From Flavobacteriaceae bacterium PS02337 (lineage in GTDB: Bacteria > Bacteroidota > Bacteroidia > Flavobacteriales > Flavobacteriaceae), in the NCBI GenBank assembly GCA_029959285.1, contig JASCOE010000010.1:1-64000 (forward strand): 64,000 nt of DNA, written 5' to 3'. The notes beneath the pieces are model-generated. The model was given only the letters and a program-made list of their open reading frames with translations, searched no databases and was not told the origin of the DNA. Positions 7,031 to 15,445 of the stretch are shown here, piece by piece; the stretch's first letter is position 1; the number at the start of each line of letters is the position of its first letter. A program made the position numbers and the translations under genes.

Positions 7031-7582
7031 ATGAAAAACAAGATTATCACATTAGGGGGTGGATGTTTCTGGTGTACAGAAGCCATTTTTGGAGATACCA
7101 CAGGAGTGCTTGGAGTTAAAAGCGGCTTTAGCGGGGGATTTATAAAGAATCCGCCCTACAGGGAAGTTCGTACAGGAAGGACAGGGCATGCAGAAGTAAT
7201 TCAGATAACCTATGATCCCGTACAGATTAGTTTGCAGGAACTTTTAATAATTCACCTGATGACACACGATCCTACAACAGTAAATCAACAGGGCGCAGAC
7301 AAGGGTGATCAATACCGCAGTGTTATTTTCTATGGAGATGATGACGAGAAAATAGTAGCTCAAAAAGTAATTAGAGATTTACGGTATTACTATTCAGATC
7401 CTATAGTCACTGATTTGAAGCCGTTTACAGTATTTTACGAGGCAGAAGAGGTTCATCAAAAATATTATAAGGAGAATCCCGAAGCATATTATTGCGAGAT
7501 GGTCATCGCTCCAAAATTAGCCAAATATCGTAAAAACCGTGCTGAATATCCGTCGATCTCTGACAATGAGATTATTATGTGA
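7031..7582 (+). CDS. msrA: Peptide-methionine (S)-S-oxide reductase MsrA
   Basis: A 183-residue cytoplasmic MsrA. The catalytic motif GGGCFWCTEAIF is at residues 9-20, with a GCFWC form (second Cys) rather than the common GCFWG. Further family blocks are GHAEVIQITYDPVQISLQELL, GDQYRSVIF and YYKENPEAYYCEMVIAPK. It reduces the S-epimer of methionine sulfoxide in proteins and is recycled by thioredoxin. It lies 98 bases after the thioredoxin gene with no promoter copy in between, so the two are probably co-transcribed. An AG-rich GGAAAGG ten bases before the ATG may be a ribosome binding site, uncommon in this phylum. Confidence 0.95.
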   Translation: MKNKIITLGGGCFWCTEAIFGDTTGVLGVKSGFSGGFIKNPPYREVRTGRTGHAEVIQITYDPVQISLQELLIIHLMTHDPTTVNQQGADKGDQYRSVIFYGDDDEKIVAQKVIRDLRYYYSDPIVTDLKPFTVFYEAEEVHQKYYKENPEAYYCEMVIAPKLAKYRKNRAEYPSISDNEIIM

Positions 7583-7616
7583 TGGTTTTCCAGCTCATTT
7601 TTTAACTAAAAAAAAA

Positions 7617-7646
7617 TGTAAGGATTAAATAATTTTTACGACTAAG
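7617..7646 (+). promoter_or_regulatory. ECF-type promoter element, copy 5 (DPDRY-msrA-msrB)
   Basis: TGTAAGG (7617-7623), 17 bases ending in CG, ACTAAG (7641-7646). A run of nine A directly precedes the -35 box. The first start codon is 72 bases downstream. Confidence 0.78.
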
Positions 7647-7717
7647 TTTTTAAATGCTGTTTATAGCCAAAATACTGTGACAGCCCATAGATCATTTTTA
7701 ATACTAAATAAATTAAA

Positions 7718-7921
7718 ATGGATAAGGTAACGGCAGAAATTTTTCAACAGGATCCTGACAGATATACAGTGGTGTCTGGTCATCAGGAAGGAGCTCCAAC
7801 CTGTTCTTTCGGAAATATGCAACAATGGGTAGGATATGATAAAACGGACGAAAAGTATATCAGGTTCACCAAATCAGTTTTCAAACAACTTGTTAAACAA
7901 AAAGAAGATGAAACAAAATAG
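7718..7921 (+). CDS. Small conserved DPDRY-type protein
   Basis: A 67-residue soluble protein with no signal peptide. It has the N-terminal motif QQDPDRYTVVSGHQEGAPT, then CSFGNMQQWVGYD, and a basic C-terminal segment YIRFTKSVFKQLV. I recall similar small proteins near msr genes of Flavobacteriia but know no assigned function. It is the first gene of an operon: its stop codon overlaps the start of the lipoprotein MsrA gene by 14 bases, so translation is coupled. A single Cys (CSFGN) and the tight link to MsrA suggest a helper role in sulfoxide repair or redox sensing; that is inference. Confidence 0.8.
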   Translation: MDKVTAEIFQQDPDRYTVVSGHQEGAPTCSFGNMQQWVGYDKTDEKYIRFTKSVFKQLVKQKEDETK

Positions 7922-8588
7922 TTTATATAGTAACACAACAAAGATCCTATTTGTTGCAGCGCTACTATTAGCTGCAGCACTGGTAATAGTGTCATTTTCA
8001 GGCTGCGGCAATAGTACAGGTTCTCAATCTTTGAAAGAAAAGGCAGTTACCTGGGAAAATATAATTAGTAACGACAGCACGAGTGTGATTTTTTTTGCCG
8101 GCGGATGCTTTTGGGGAACCGAACATTTTTTCAAACAGGTAGACGGAGTTACGGCAACCGAAGTGGGTTTTGCTAATGGTCATAGTGAAAATCCAACTTA
8201 TGACGATGTAATTCGCAAAGAGACAGGCTATGCGGAAACAGTAAAAGTAACATACAATCCCAAAAAAGTTGATTTGAGTCTGCTGCTGGATTTGTATTTT
8301 CTCACAGTTGACCCCACCAGCCTGAACAGACAAGGAAATGATGTTGGAGATCAGTATCGTACCGGTATCTACTGGACCACAGATCAACAGGAACCATTTG
8401 TAAAGGAAAGGGTAAAAGCAGAGTCCGCAAAACATAGCGAACCTGTTGTTGTAGAGGCGATACCGTTAAAAATATATTACAAAGCGGAAGCTTACCATCA
8501 GGCTTATCTTGATAATAATCCTGGGGGATATTGCCATATCAATCCTGCACTATTCAAAGTTGCAAAGGCTGCCAATAAAAAGAAATAA
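7908..8588 (+). CDS. msrA: Lipoprotein MsrA, peptide-methionine (S)-S-oxide reductase
   Basis: Starting at ATG 7908, which overlaps the upstream gene by 14 bases, the protein is 226 residues. The N-terminus is a lipoprotein signal: a hydrophobic stretch KILFVAALLLAAALVIVSF followed by SGCGNS, so Cys in SGC is the likely lipid anchor. The MsrA domain has FFAGGCFWGTEHFFKQVDGV, TGYAETVKVTYNPKKVD, GDQYRTGIYW and YHQAYLDNNPGGYCHI. It should repair methionine sulfoxide in envelope proteins; the reductant outside the cytoplasm is unknown. msrB follows after 33 bases. Confidence 0.93.
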   Translation: MKQNSLYSNTTKILFVAALLLAAALVIVSFSGCGNSTGSQSLKEKAVTWENIISNDSTSVIFFAGGCFWGTEHFFKQVDGVTATEVGFANGHSENPTYDDVIRKETGYAETVKVTYNPKKVDLSLLLDLYFLTVDPTSLNRQGNDVGDQYRTGIYWTTDQQEPFVKERVKAESAKHSEPVVVEAIPLKIYYKAEAYHQAYLDNNPGGYCHINPALFKVAKAANKKK

Positions 8589-8621
8589 TCTATATTATTA
8601 TATAACCTAAAAACTGAAATT

Positions 8622-9080
8622 ATGCTTAACTGGAACAATGTGCTTACGTTTGCCAATAATGGCAATCCTGCACCTGATAAAAGGGTTGAAAAAACTGAAA
8701 ACGAATGGAAAGCGCTTCTTACTGCTGACCAATTTTATGTAACGCGTAAACATGGTACAGAACAATCCCACAGCCATGACCTGTGTACAAGCTGGGATGC
8801 AGGGATTTATTCCTGTGTGTGCTGCAATACGCTGCTATTCGATTCCACCGAAAAATTTGAGTCGGGAACTGGCTGGCCAAGTTTTACACAACCTATTAAA
8901 GAAAATAGTGTAAAGTACATCAAAGACGGTGCATTTGGTATGGTTCGCATAGAAGCTCAATGCAATGTGTGTGATGCGCACCTGGGACATGTATTTCCTG
9001 ACGGCCCTGCGCCTAGTGGTCTTCGTTACTGCATGAACGGAGAGGCGCTGGTTAAAGAAAAAAAAGAAACAGAGAAGTAA
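8622..9080 (+). CDS. msrB: Peptide-methionine (R)-S-oxide reductase MsrB
   Basis: A 152-residue MsrB acting on the R-epimer. It has the zinc-binding CVCC (near 65-68) and CNVCDAHLGHVFPDG pairs, SGTGWPSFTQPI, and the catalytic Cys in LRYCMNGEAL near residue 140. There is no obvious signal peptide, so it appears cytoplasmic although it follows a lipoprotein MsrA gene by 33 bases. Together the DPDRY protein, MsrA and MsrB form one transcription unit behind promoter copy 5, covering both sulfoxide epimers. Confidence 0.94.
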   Translation: MLNWNNVLTFANNGNPAPDKRVEKTENEWKALLTADQFYVTRKHGTEQSHSHDLCTSWDAGIYSCVCCNTLLFDSTEKFESGTGWPSFTQPIKENSVKYIKDGAFGMVRIEAQCNVCDAHLGHVFPDGPAPSGLRYCMNGEALVKEKKETEK

Positions 9081-9250
9081 TTAATAAGTCCCATCGTAGT
9101 TTTGTTTTCAGAAACATCTAATTTTCTTAACTACGGAAAGACTGTAGTGGCGGTCACAATAAAGAACTGAATGACTTAAAACCGGATTAAATACCAGGTT
9201 TTAATTTGTTCGGTTTTTACTGCTTAAAAAAAAACTGACTTAAATTCAAT

Positions 9251-9715
9251 ATGATGAATGATGTAAAGTTTAAAAATACCCGTTTTGACCCCGAGTTGTC
9301 TCCTTTTCATAAACTGGCTGAGAAAATGGCAGACGCTTTTGGATACAAATCCGAATTGAAAACCGATAAAAGCCTCGCCCAGCTTCTGCGCCTGCGGGTG
9401 GCACAAAAAAATGAATGTGCATTTTGTGTAATTTTACATGCTCGTACTGCACGTGAAATTGGTATTCCAGATGCAAAAGCAGACAACATATCATCTTGGT
9501 GGAACAGCTTATTGTTTACCGACAAGGAAAAAGTTGCGTTGGCGTATTGTGATGTATTAACAATTGGCACCCACAAAAATTTCCAGCAATACCACGATGC
9601 GATGTGTGAATATTTTTCAGAAACTGAAATTGCTGAAATCGCTGCTATTATTATCAACATGAATGTATGGACGCGTTTGAAACTGGCACAGGGCCAAACA
9701 CCTTATTTAATGTAA
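9251..9715 (+). CDS. AhpD/carboxymuconolactone decarboxylase-like protein
   Basis: A 154-residue alpha-helical protein of the AhpD/CMD superfamily. The peroxidase-type motif ECAFCVILHARTARE (E-x-x-C-x-x-C-x-x-x-H) is near residues 55-65. Such proteins reduce peroxides or serve as disulfide relays. An ATG doublet at the start (MMNDV) leaves one residue of ambiguity. It ends ten bases before the aldo/keto reductase gene, so the two are likely co-transcribed. No clear copy of the TGTAAGG element precedes it. Confidence 0.88.
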   Translation: MMNDVKFKNTRFDPELSPFHKLAEKMADAFGYKSELKTDKSLAQLLRLRVAQKNECAFCVILHARTAREIGIPDAKADNISSWWNSLLFTDKEKVALAYCDVLTIGTHKNFQQYHDAMCEYFSETEIAEIAAIIINMNVWTRLKLAQGQTPYLM

Positions 9716-9725
9716 AAGAAACAAG

Positions 9726-10676
9726 ATGGGAAATATAGGTTTAGGAACAGCAGCCATAGGTCGTCCGATCTACATAAATATTCGACATGAAAAACCGCGG
9801 GAGGATTTATCCCTGCAGGAGTTCAGGGAAAACGGTATGGGAATATTGGATGATGCTTATGATAATGGCGTTCGGTTTTTCGATGCTTCGCCTGGTTATG
9901 GTTTAGCTGAGTCACTCCTAATAGAATGGCTGGGGCAAAAGAATGATCCGGATATTATTGTAGCTACTAAATGGGGGCTCAGTTATGCGGCCGATTTTGA
10001 TATAAATGCTGTGGTGCATGAGATAAAGGAACATTCTCTGGAAAAGCTGAATGAACAATGGGAATTTTCACGAAAATTGCTTCCTAATTTAAAAATATAC
10101 CAGATACATTCAGCAACTTTGGAAACCGGGGTGCTTGATAACATAGCTATATTACAACGCTTACATGAAATTAAGAAAGAATATAAGATTACTATAGGGC
10201 TTACAACTACCGGAGTAAATCAGGTTGAAGTACTGAGAAAGGCTGTAAATATTGAGATAGAAAATGAACCATTATTCAGCTTATTTCAGAGTACCTATAA
10301 TATTATGGAGCAGTCTGTTTTACAATTGAAAGAAAATTTTCTCAATACCAACAGACAGCTAATACTTAAGGAGTCAATGGCCAATGGGCGTTTAATGCCC
10401 AGTACATCTTTTAAAGGACATAAAAGCCTGTACAGGTACATAACAAAATTGGCTGATAAATATAATGTTGGCGCTGATGCAGTAGCCATCAGGTTCTGCA
10501 TCGATAGTTTTCCTGACGCAATCACTTTAAGCGGTGCCAGCACTGCTGAGCAGCTAGAGTCCAACTTAGCAGCAAAAACTTTTAAACTTCAAAAAGAAGA
10601 GATAGAATTACTGAGCACTTATAAAATTGACCCAATACTTTATTGGGGTGAAAGAAAGCAATTGTCCTGGCAATAG
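9726..10676 (+). CDS. Aldo/keto reductase family oxidoreductase
   Basis: A 316-residue NADPH-dependent TIM-barrel oxidoreductase. The catalytic tetrad is visible: Asp in RFFDASPGYG, Tyr in the same motif, Lys in IVATKWGLS and His in YQIHSATLE. The C-terminal cofactor region has VAIRFCIDSFPDAITLSGAS. It resembles the L-fucose dehydrogenase/pyridoxal reductase branch, and substrate is unknown; carbonyls formed under oxidative stress are a reasonable guess. It follows the AhpD-like gene by ten bases. Confidence 0.88.
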   Translation: MGNIGLGTAAIGRPIYINIRHEKPREDLSLQEFRENGMGILDDAYDNGVRFFDASPGYGLAESLLIEWLGQKNDPDIIVATKWGLSYAADFDINAVVHEIKEHSLEKLNEQWEFSRKLLPNLKIYQIHSATLETGVLDNIAILQRLHEIKKEYKITIGLTTTGVNQVEVLRKAVNIEIENEPLFSLFQSTYNIMEQSVLQLKENFLNTNRQLILKESMANGRLMPSTSFKGHKSLYRYITKLADKYNVGADAVAIRFCIDSFPDAITLSGASTAEQLESNLAAKTFKLQKEEIELLSTYKIDPILYWGERKQLSWQ

Positions 10677-10952
10677 AATATCGTCTTGACAGCAGGCCAC
10701 AAGGCTGTCAATAATATTTGAAATTGCTCCGGGCGAGATTAGCCTCTCATAACTCGCAGAAAACCTTCTGCAGCTTATTTAAATCAAAACTAAACTTTCG
10801 TAATATATTTCCTTTCCCATCAGCAAGCAATTCAAACCTGCTAATCCCTTCGTGACGCATCAGAATCCGAATCCATTGCGGCTTAGAGCACTGAGACAGT
10901 TATACCAATCTGCAGCTCAATTACGACAACTTTCCACAAAATTCAATAACAC
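10677..10952. other. Gap with a short unassigned minus-strand reading frame
   Basis: A minus-strand frame from ATG at 10860 to the stop at 10747 encodes 37 residues (ISRFELLADGKGNILRKFSF in the middle), and homologous-looking sequence may extend upstream to a stop. It may be the end of a lost gene. I do not recognise it. Confidence 0.3.
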
Positions 10953-10982
10953 TGTAAGGAATCATTCAAAGCTCCGACTAAA
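10953..10982 (+). promoter_or_regulatory. ECF-type promoter element, copy 6 (upstream of trxB)
   Basis: TGTAAGG (10953-10959), 17 bases ending in CG, ACTAAA (10977-10982). The next gene, trxB, starts 280 bases downstream, an unusually long leader for this set. The leader holds only broken short frames, perhaps a lost first gene. Confidence 0.68.
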
Positions 10983-11262
10983 CTCATATCAATGATCAAA
11001 GCTTAAAGTGATTGGTGTGAAAATTTAAAAAAGAAACCAGCGCTTAGAATTTCATCCTATGGCATTAAAATTTTACAGCCATGAAAAAAACAGTTTTAAA
11101 TAGCTATCGGGGTATATAAATTAAGTATCCTGAGATCTGCTGCGGGATTGATCATACGTCTTTACAAGTTAAGGATGAAGAACCAGAAAAAGCAGAGTAC
11201 TAATGTAAAACTGCATTATTCACACGAAAGTATAATATTAACTAACTTAAATAATAGCAGCT

Positions 11263-12216
11263 ATGATTCAGGAAAATGAACACGTAAAATGTATGATTAT
11301 CGGCTCAGGACCGGCAGGGTATACTGCGGCGATCTATGCTTCCAGAGCAGATCTTAAACCGGTGCTTTATACAGGCCTTACTCAAGGAGGCCAGCTTACT
11401 ACAACTACAGACGTCGAAAATTATCCAGGCTACCCTGATGGAATTATGGGTGTTGAGATGATGGAAAATTTTCGTAAGCAGGCAGCACGTTTTGGTACAG
11501 ATATTAGAAACGGCTTCATTTCAGCAGTCGATTTTTCAGCGATCCCTCACAAAGTAACTACAGATGAAGGGGTGACCATTCTTTGTGATTCAGTGATAAT
11601 ATCTACCGGCGCATCGGCAAAATGGCTGGGTTTAGAATCTGAGAAGACCTATAGTGGTTGCGGTGTTTCAGCGTGTGCAACATGTGATGGTTTCTTTTTT
11701 AAAGGCCAGGATGTAGCTATAGTTGGGGCGGGTGATACCGCGGCCGAAGAAGCAACACATCTGGCTAAGCTCTGTAAAAAAGTATATATGATAGTCAGAA
11801 AAGGCGAACTCAAAGCCTCCAAAGCGATGGTCCACAAGATAAAAGCCACTCCAAATATCGAAATACTCTATCATACAGAAACAAGAGAGATTTTGGGAGA
11901 CGCTTCAGGTGTTACCGGAATCAGTATATTCAATAATGTCAGCAATACAACCGCAACATTGGATGTTTCCGGCTTTTTTGTTGCAATCGGCCACCATCCC
12001 AATACAGAGATTTTTAAAAACTGGTTAATGATGGATAATGAAGGTTATATCCAGACAATTCCTGGATCTTCAAAAACAAACATACCCGGTGTATTTTGTT
12101 GTGGTGATGCACAAGATCGTATTTACAGACAAGCTGTAACTGCTGCCGGCAGCGGATGCATGGCAGCTCTTGACTGCGAAAGATTCCTTTCCGGCATTGT
12201 ACACGAATCAAAATAA
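11263..12216 (+). CDS. trxB: Thioredoxin-disulfide reductase TrxB
   Basis: A 317-residue low-molecular-weight thioredoxin reductase. The FAD-binding motif is GSGPAG (14-19), the redox-active CATC is Cys138-Cys141, the NADPH motif is GAGDTAAEEA near 154, and the C-terminal FAD motif is PGVFCCGDAQDRIYRQAVTAAGSGCMAA. It passes electrons from NADPH to thioredoxins and so feeds the MsrA/MsrB enzymes of the island. It is the first intact gene after promoter copy 6. The genome may well have another trxB elsewhere; this one seems tied to the stress regulon. Confidence 0.95.
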   Translation: MIQENEHVKCMIIGSGPAGYTAAIYASRADLKPVLYTGLTQGGQLTTTTDVENYPGYPDGIMGVEMMENFRKQAARFGTDIRNGFISAVDFSAIPHKVTTDEGVTILCDSVIISTGASAKWLGLESEKTYSGCGVSACATCDGFFFKGQDVAIVGAGDTAAEEATHLAKLCKKVYMIVRKGELKASKAMVHKIKATPNIEILYHTETREILGDASGVTGISIFNNVSNTTATLDVSGFFVAIGHHPNTEIFKNWLMMDNEGYIQTIPGSSKTNIPGVFCCGDAQDRIYRQAVTAAGSGCMAALDCERFLSGIVHESK

Positions 12217-12316
12217 TATAAAAGTCTTTCTTTCTAAAGTTTACTTATGAGCAGGACGGAGAACATCAGTGCTCATCTGACCTTTTAAATCAAATATTCA
12301 TCAGAGAATAAATGTT

Positions 12317-12346
12317 TGTAAGGATTTCTGGATTACTGCGACCAAG
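12317..12346 (+). promoter_or_regulatory. ECF-type promoter element, copy 7 (CMD gene)
   Basis: TGTAAGG (12317-12323), 17 bases ending in CG, ACCAAG (12341-12346). The CMD-family start codon is 71 bases downstream. Confidence 0.75.
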
Positions 12347-12416
12347 TTATAAAGGGACAAAATTTATACAACTTTTCAACCTTCGAATAAACTATTAATA
12401 ACTAAAATATAAAAAA

Positions 12417-12950
12417 ATGGAAAATGTAATTGACGTTCCAACAAGGGAACAAGTAAACGCAGTAAATCAGGAAATTTTTGACACCCTGAAAAAATCGTTG
12501 GGCTTCGTCCCAAACCTGTACGCTACCATGGCCCATTCGGGAAATGGCCTGGGCAGATATCTTGCGTACCAAAATGGCAAGAGTTCCCTGAACAATAAAG
12601 AAAAAGAAGCAGTTAATCTGATTGTAAGTCAGGTGAACGGCTGCGTATACTGCCAAAGCGCACACACCGTTCTGGGTAAAATGAACGGGTTTAGCGATGA
12701 ACAGATATTAGACATGCGCAAGGGAAATAGTGAAAACGAAAAGTTAAATGCACTAGTGAAACTTGCCGGCGAGATTACAGAAAACCGAGGCCGTGTTAAT
12801 GCCGGGAGTACAGCCGCTTTTTTTGAGCAGGGATATACCAACGAAAATCTTGTAGACTTAATCCTTCTGATTAGCGACAAAACTGCAATGAACTATCTGC
12901 ACAACCTGACAAAAATCCCAGTTGATTTTCCATTGGCACCTACATTGTAA
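12417..12950 (+). CDS. Carboxymuconolactone decarboxylase family protein
   Basis: A 177-residue AhpD-like protein. The redox motif is NGCVYCQSAHTVLGK (C-x-x-C-x-x-x-H) near residues 78-85, preceded by LNNKEKEAVNLIVSQ. The N-terminal part (FDTLKKSLGFVPNLYATMAHS) is typical of the peroxidase-related CMD branch. It has no signal peptide. It stands alone behind promoter copy 7 between trxB and a thioredoxin-like gene. A role in peroxide reduction using a disulfide relay is likely from family knowledge; the substrate is not known. Confidence 0.9.
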   Translation: MENVIDVPTREQVNAVNQEIFDTLKKSLGFVPNLYATMAHSGNGLGRYLAYQNGKSSLNNKEKEAVNLIVSQVNGCVYCQSAHTVLGKMNGFSDEQILDMRKGNSENEKLNALVKLAGEITENRGRVNAGSTAAFFEQGYTNENLVDLILLISDKTAMNYLHNLTKIPVDFPLAPTL

Positions 12951-13281
12951 AAAGTTCATTTGATCAAAATTTTGGCCTCGGCATAATGGGAGTTTTAGAA
13001 TTGTTATTGGAAATCCCATTAGCCAGAGGTTTTTTTACCGCCATCACCTGACGGGAAATGTACAGTATAAAATATATGCCCGCTAAGACATCATCAGCGT
13101 ATCGGCCATCCTTTGCAAAATCTTACTTGCAGTTGACTATAAGTTCCTCTCTTTTCTTGTTGCGCTCACCTTGTAATTTAACAATCTTACACATAAAACG
13201 GAAGTATATATTTAACATAGCGGCATAAAAAGGCCAGACAATGCTATCGTTTCCTTTCCATCCAATCTAATTAATAATCAT
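12951..13281 (+). other. Gap before the membrane-anchored thioredoxin gene
   Basis: I see no gene, no terminator and no convincing copy of the island promoter in this stretch. A TTGTAATT at 13171 lacks a matching -10 box. Confidence 0.4.
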
Positions 13282-13746
13282 ATGAAAATTTTAATGAAAA
13301 TTTTAAAAATCATTCCCTTCATTGTTTCTGGTTTGCTTTTGGTCTTCATTGTCCGGTCATGGAATTCGAATGCGAAGCAAAAAAAAACGGCAAAAACGGA
13401 AATAAACTTTACTAACAAAGAATATAAGGAGGTGCTGGCATTGGCCAAAATATCCCATAAGAAAATATTTGTTGATGTGTCTGCTGTGTGGTGCGGACCC
13501 TGCAGGCAACTTGAGAAAATCACTTTTAAGGATGCTAAGGCAGCAGCCTATTACAATAAAAACTTTATAAACTTCCGAATCGATATTGAAAAAGGTGAGG
13601 GAACCGATTTGTCACAAAAATGGAAGATAGAAAGCTTGCCTGCACTTCTTATTCTTGATGAAAACGGCAAAATAATCGCCGAACATGTAGGGTATGTAGA
13701 CGGTAAAGGGCTTATTGAATTTGCCAGGGAGGCGTCAGGCAAGTAA
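13282..13746 (+). CDS. Membrane-anchored thioredoxin-family protein
   Basis: A 154-residue protein with an N-terminal membrane anchor or signal (ILKIIPFIVSGLLLVFIVRSW) followed by a basic linker and a thioredoxin-fold domain. The redox motif is VDVSAVWCGPCRQLEKITF, and the cis-Pro is in KIESLPALLILDENG. The orientation places the domain in the periplasm. This is a good candidate for reducing the secreted MsrB encoded 100 bases downstream. The start at 13282 is followed by a second in-frame ATG four codons later. Confidence 0.88.
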   Translation: MKILMKILKIIPFIVSGLLLVFIVRSWNSNAKQKKTAKTEINFTNKEYKEVLALAKISHKKIFVDVSAVWCGPCRQLEKITFKDAKAAAYYNKNFINFRIDIEKGEGTDLSQKWKIESLPALLILDENGKIIAEHVGYVDGKGLIEFAREASGK

Positions 13747-13846
13747 TCAAACAGTTGATCCGGCAAAACTGCAGTGTAACTTTTAGTTATAAGTCCATCA
13801 ATTACAATAAAGAAAACTGAAAAGAATAATTTAATAATAAAGTAAG

Positions 13847-14356
13847 ATGAAAAAAATAATTTTCAGCTATATCCTGGCCATAATTTCAATCAGCGGGTAT
13901 GCCCAGAATATCAAGTCAGATAAAGGACATAAGAACAATCCATACTATTCCACTACAGATACTAAAAAGCTAACGGTTTCCAATGCACAATGGAAAAAAA
14001 TACTATCGGCAGACCTTTATGCTGTAGCCAGAGAAAAGGATACGGAAAGACCATTTACAGGGAAATATTTAAAAAGCAATACAAAAGGTACTTATTACTG
14101 CGCGGCCTGCGGAAACAAACTTTTTAAATCGGATGCAAAATTTGCCAGCAGCTGCGGATGGCCAACTTTCTATGCCCCTCTGAGAAAAAACAGTGTAAGA
14201 TATCAGGCAGACCGCTCACTGTTGATAAGCCGTACTGAGGTACTTTGTGGAAGATGCGACGCGCATCTCGGGCATATTTTTGATGATGGTCCTGCGCCAA
14301 CTTATAAAAGATTCTGTATGAACTCAATTAGTCTGGATTTTGAACCATTCAAATAA
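13847..14356 (+). CDS. msrB: Secreted MsrB, peptide-methionine (R)-S-oxide reductase
   Basis: A 169-residue MsrB with an N-terminal signal peptide (IIFSYILAIISISGYAQ). The catalytic domain has YYCAACGNKLF and CGRCDAHLGHIFDDG (zinc ligands), SSCGWPTFYAPL, and the catalytic Cys in KRFCMNSISLDF near the C-terminus. It should repair methionine R-sulfoxide in envelope proteins and so complements the lipoprotein MsrA. It follows the membrane-anchored thioredoxin by 100 bases. Immediately downstream lies a broken msrA, suggesting an ancestral secreted msrB-msrA pair. Confidence 0.93.
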   Translation: MKKIIFSYILAIISISGYAQNIKSDKGHKNNPYYSTTDTKKLTVSNAQWKKILSADLYAVAREKDTERPFTGKYLKSNTKGTYYCAACGNKLFKSDAKFASSCGWPTFYAPLRKNSVRYQADRSLLISRTEVLCGRCDAHLGHIFDDGPAPTYKRFCMNSISLDFEPFK

Positions 14357-14357
14357 C

Positions 14358-14780
14358 ATTGTGGCGGAAATTTCCTGGGGACCGGAACGCTTTTTAAGGC
14401 TTATTAGAGTAGCAGCAGATAACGAGTCAGGAAATGCGAATCGTGATCTTAAACACGCGAATCGGAAGAAGGGTATCCATATAAAACAAGACAATGTCGA
14501 AACTGTGAAGATTAAATTTAATCCTGGCAGAATTGGCTTTGGCCTGCTGTTGGATTTTTTTTTCAGAACTCTTAATCCCCAAATGAAAATTGGGAGAATC
14601 CCCATTTATACCAGCATGGTGGTACAGGGATTTTTTATACAGGTGAAGATCAAATATCAATAAAAGATTTGACATTGTACAGAACGACTGAAGTGATGAA
14701 AACCGTCTGGCTGTTAAGGCGATTCACTGGGGAATTTTTTAAAATGCAGGGAATCGTCCAGATCATCTTCCTCTGAATAA
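14358..14780 (+). pseudogene. Decayed msrA
   Basis: The frames read AEISWGPERFLRLIRVAAD where MsrA has FAGGCFWGVEDLFRK: the catalytic Cys codon is lost. Then VKIKFNPGRIGFGLLLDFFF corresponds to VTYDPAKVSFEDLLDYFF, and after further frameshifts NRPDHLPLNKP corresponds to the YHQDYLLKNP block near the end of MsrA. Order and spacing match MsrA throughout. The 107-residue open frame starting at 14340 is therefore not a real gene. The remnant lies directly after the secreted msrB. Confidence 0.7.
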
Positions 14781-14852
14781 ACCTCAGAAAAAAAAGGCGG
14801 ATCAACAACTATGGAAGATACTGATACCGCTGAGCATTTTTTTTTTTTTTTT

Positions 14853-14882
14853 TGTAAGGTATACACAGTTGCTGCTACTAAG
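14853..14882 (+). promoter_or_regulatory. ECF-type promoter element, copy 8 (rclC-gap), after a T17 tract
   Basis: TGTAAGG (14853-14859), 17 bases, ACTAAG (14877-14882). A run of 17 T (14837-14853) directly abuts and shares its last T with the -35 box. The start codon of the RclC-like gene is only 23 bases downstream, giving a short leader. Confidence 0.72.
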
Positions 14883-14905
14883 CTATCATAAACTCAAACA
14901 ATTTA

Positions 14906-15424
14906 ATGATGAAAAAAACAGCAATAGAGATATTTCTCCTTAATTCAGGAAGCATTCTTATACGTTATGGATTAGTAGTAATTTTAATTTGGATAGGCAT
15001 TTTAAAATTCACCCAATATGAAGCGGCCGGTATTCGTCCGCTGGCAGAAAATAGTCCTCTTTTTTCCTGGACTTTTGCTTTTCTAAGCACAATGGCATTT
15101 TCAGCCATTCTTGGTGCCATTGAAATTGCAACCGGTATTTTAATTGCTTTGCGCCCCTTTTCGCCAAAGTTATCAGCTATAGGCAGTTTCGCTGCCATAC
15201 TTACATTTTTAACGACCCTGACATTCATAATCACTACTCCGGGAGTTATAGAGCAAGGATTGCCCTTTCCTTTTATTTCTGCCTCACCTGGACAATTTCT
15301 TATTAAGGACCTGGTGCTTTTGGGAGCGGCATTGTGGACAGCCGGTGAAGCATTGGAAGCGACTCAAATGGAAGGTCGCACCAGAATTGACGTGAAACGC
15401 GCACTATTCAAATATTCAAAATAA
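14906..15424 (+). CDS. rclC: DUF417 (YkgB/RclC-like) membrane protein
   Basis: A 172-residue membrane protein with about four hydrophobic helices. LIRYGLVVILIWIGILKFT-YEAAGI, FSWTF, GAIEIATGILIALRPFSPK and the final SPGQFLIKDLVLLGAALWTAGEAL match the DUF417 family. E. coli RclC (YkgB) is a member of that family and belongs to the rclABC reactive chlorine resistance operon; its biochemical role is not settled. Expression here is predicted from promoter copy 8. The GAPDH gene starts 21 bases downstream, so the two form an operon. The first ATG (MMKK) has a second ATG directly after it. Confidence 0.85.
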   Translation: MMKKTAIEIFLLNSGSILIRYGLVVILIWIGILKFTQYEAAGIRPLAENSPLFSWTFAFLSTMAFSAILGAIEIATGILIALRPFSPKLSAIGSFAAILTFLTTLTFIITTPGVIEQGLPFPFISASPGQFLIKDLVLLGAALWTAGEALEATQMEGRTRIDVKRALFKYSK

Positions 15425-15445
15425 TAACTAAATACATATACTAAA

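Noticed and set aside
14340-14663. A 107-residue open frame as an independent gene
   Set aside because: Its translation follows a decayed MsrA without the catalytic Cys, and MsrA similarity continues after its stop in other frames.
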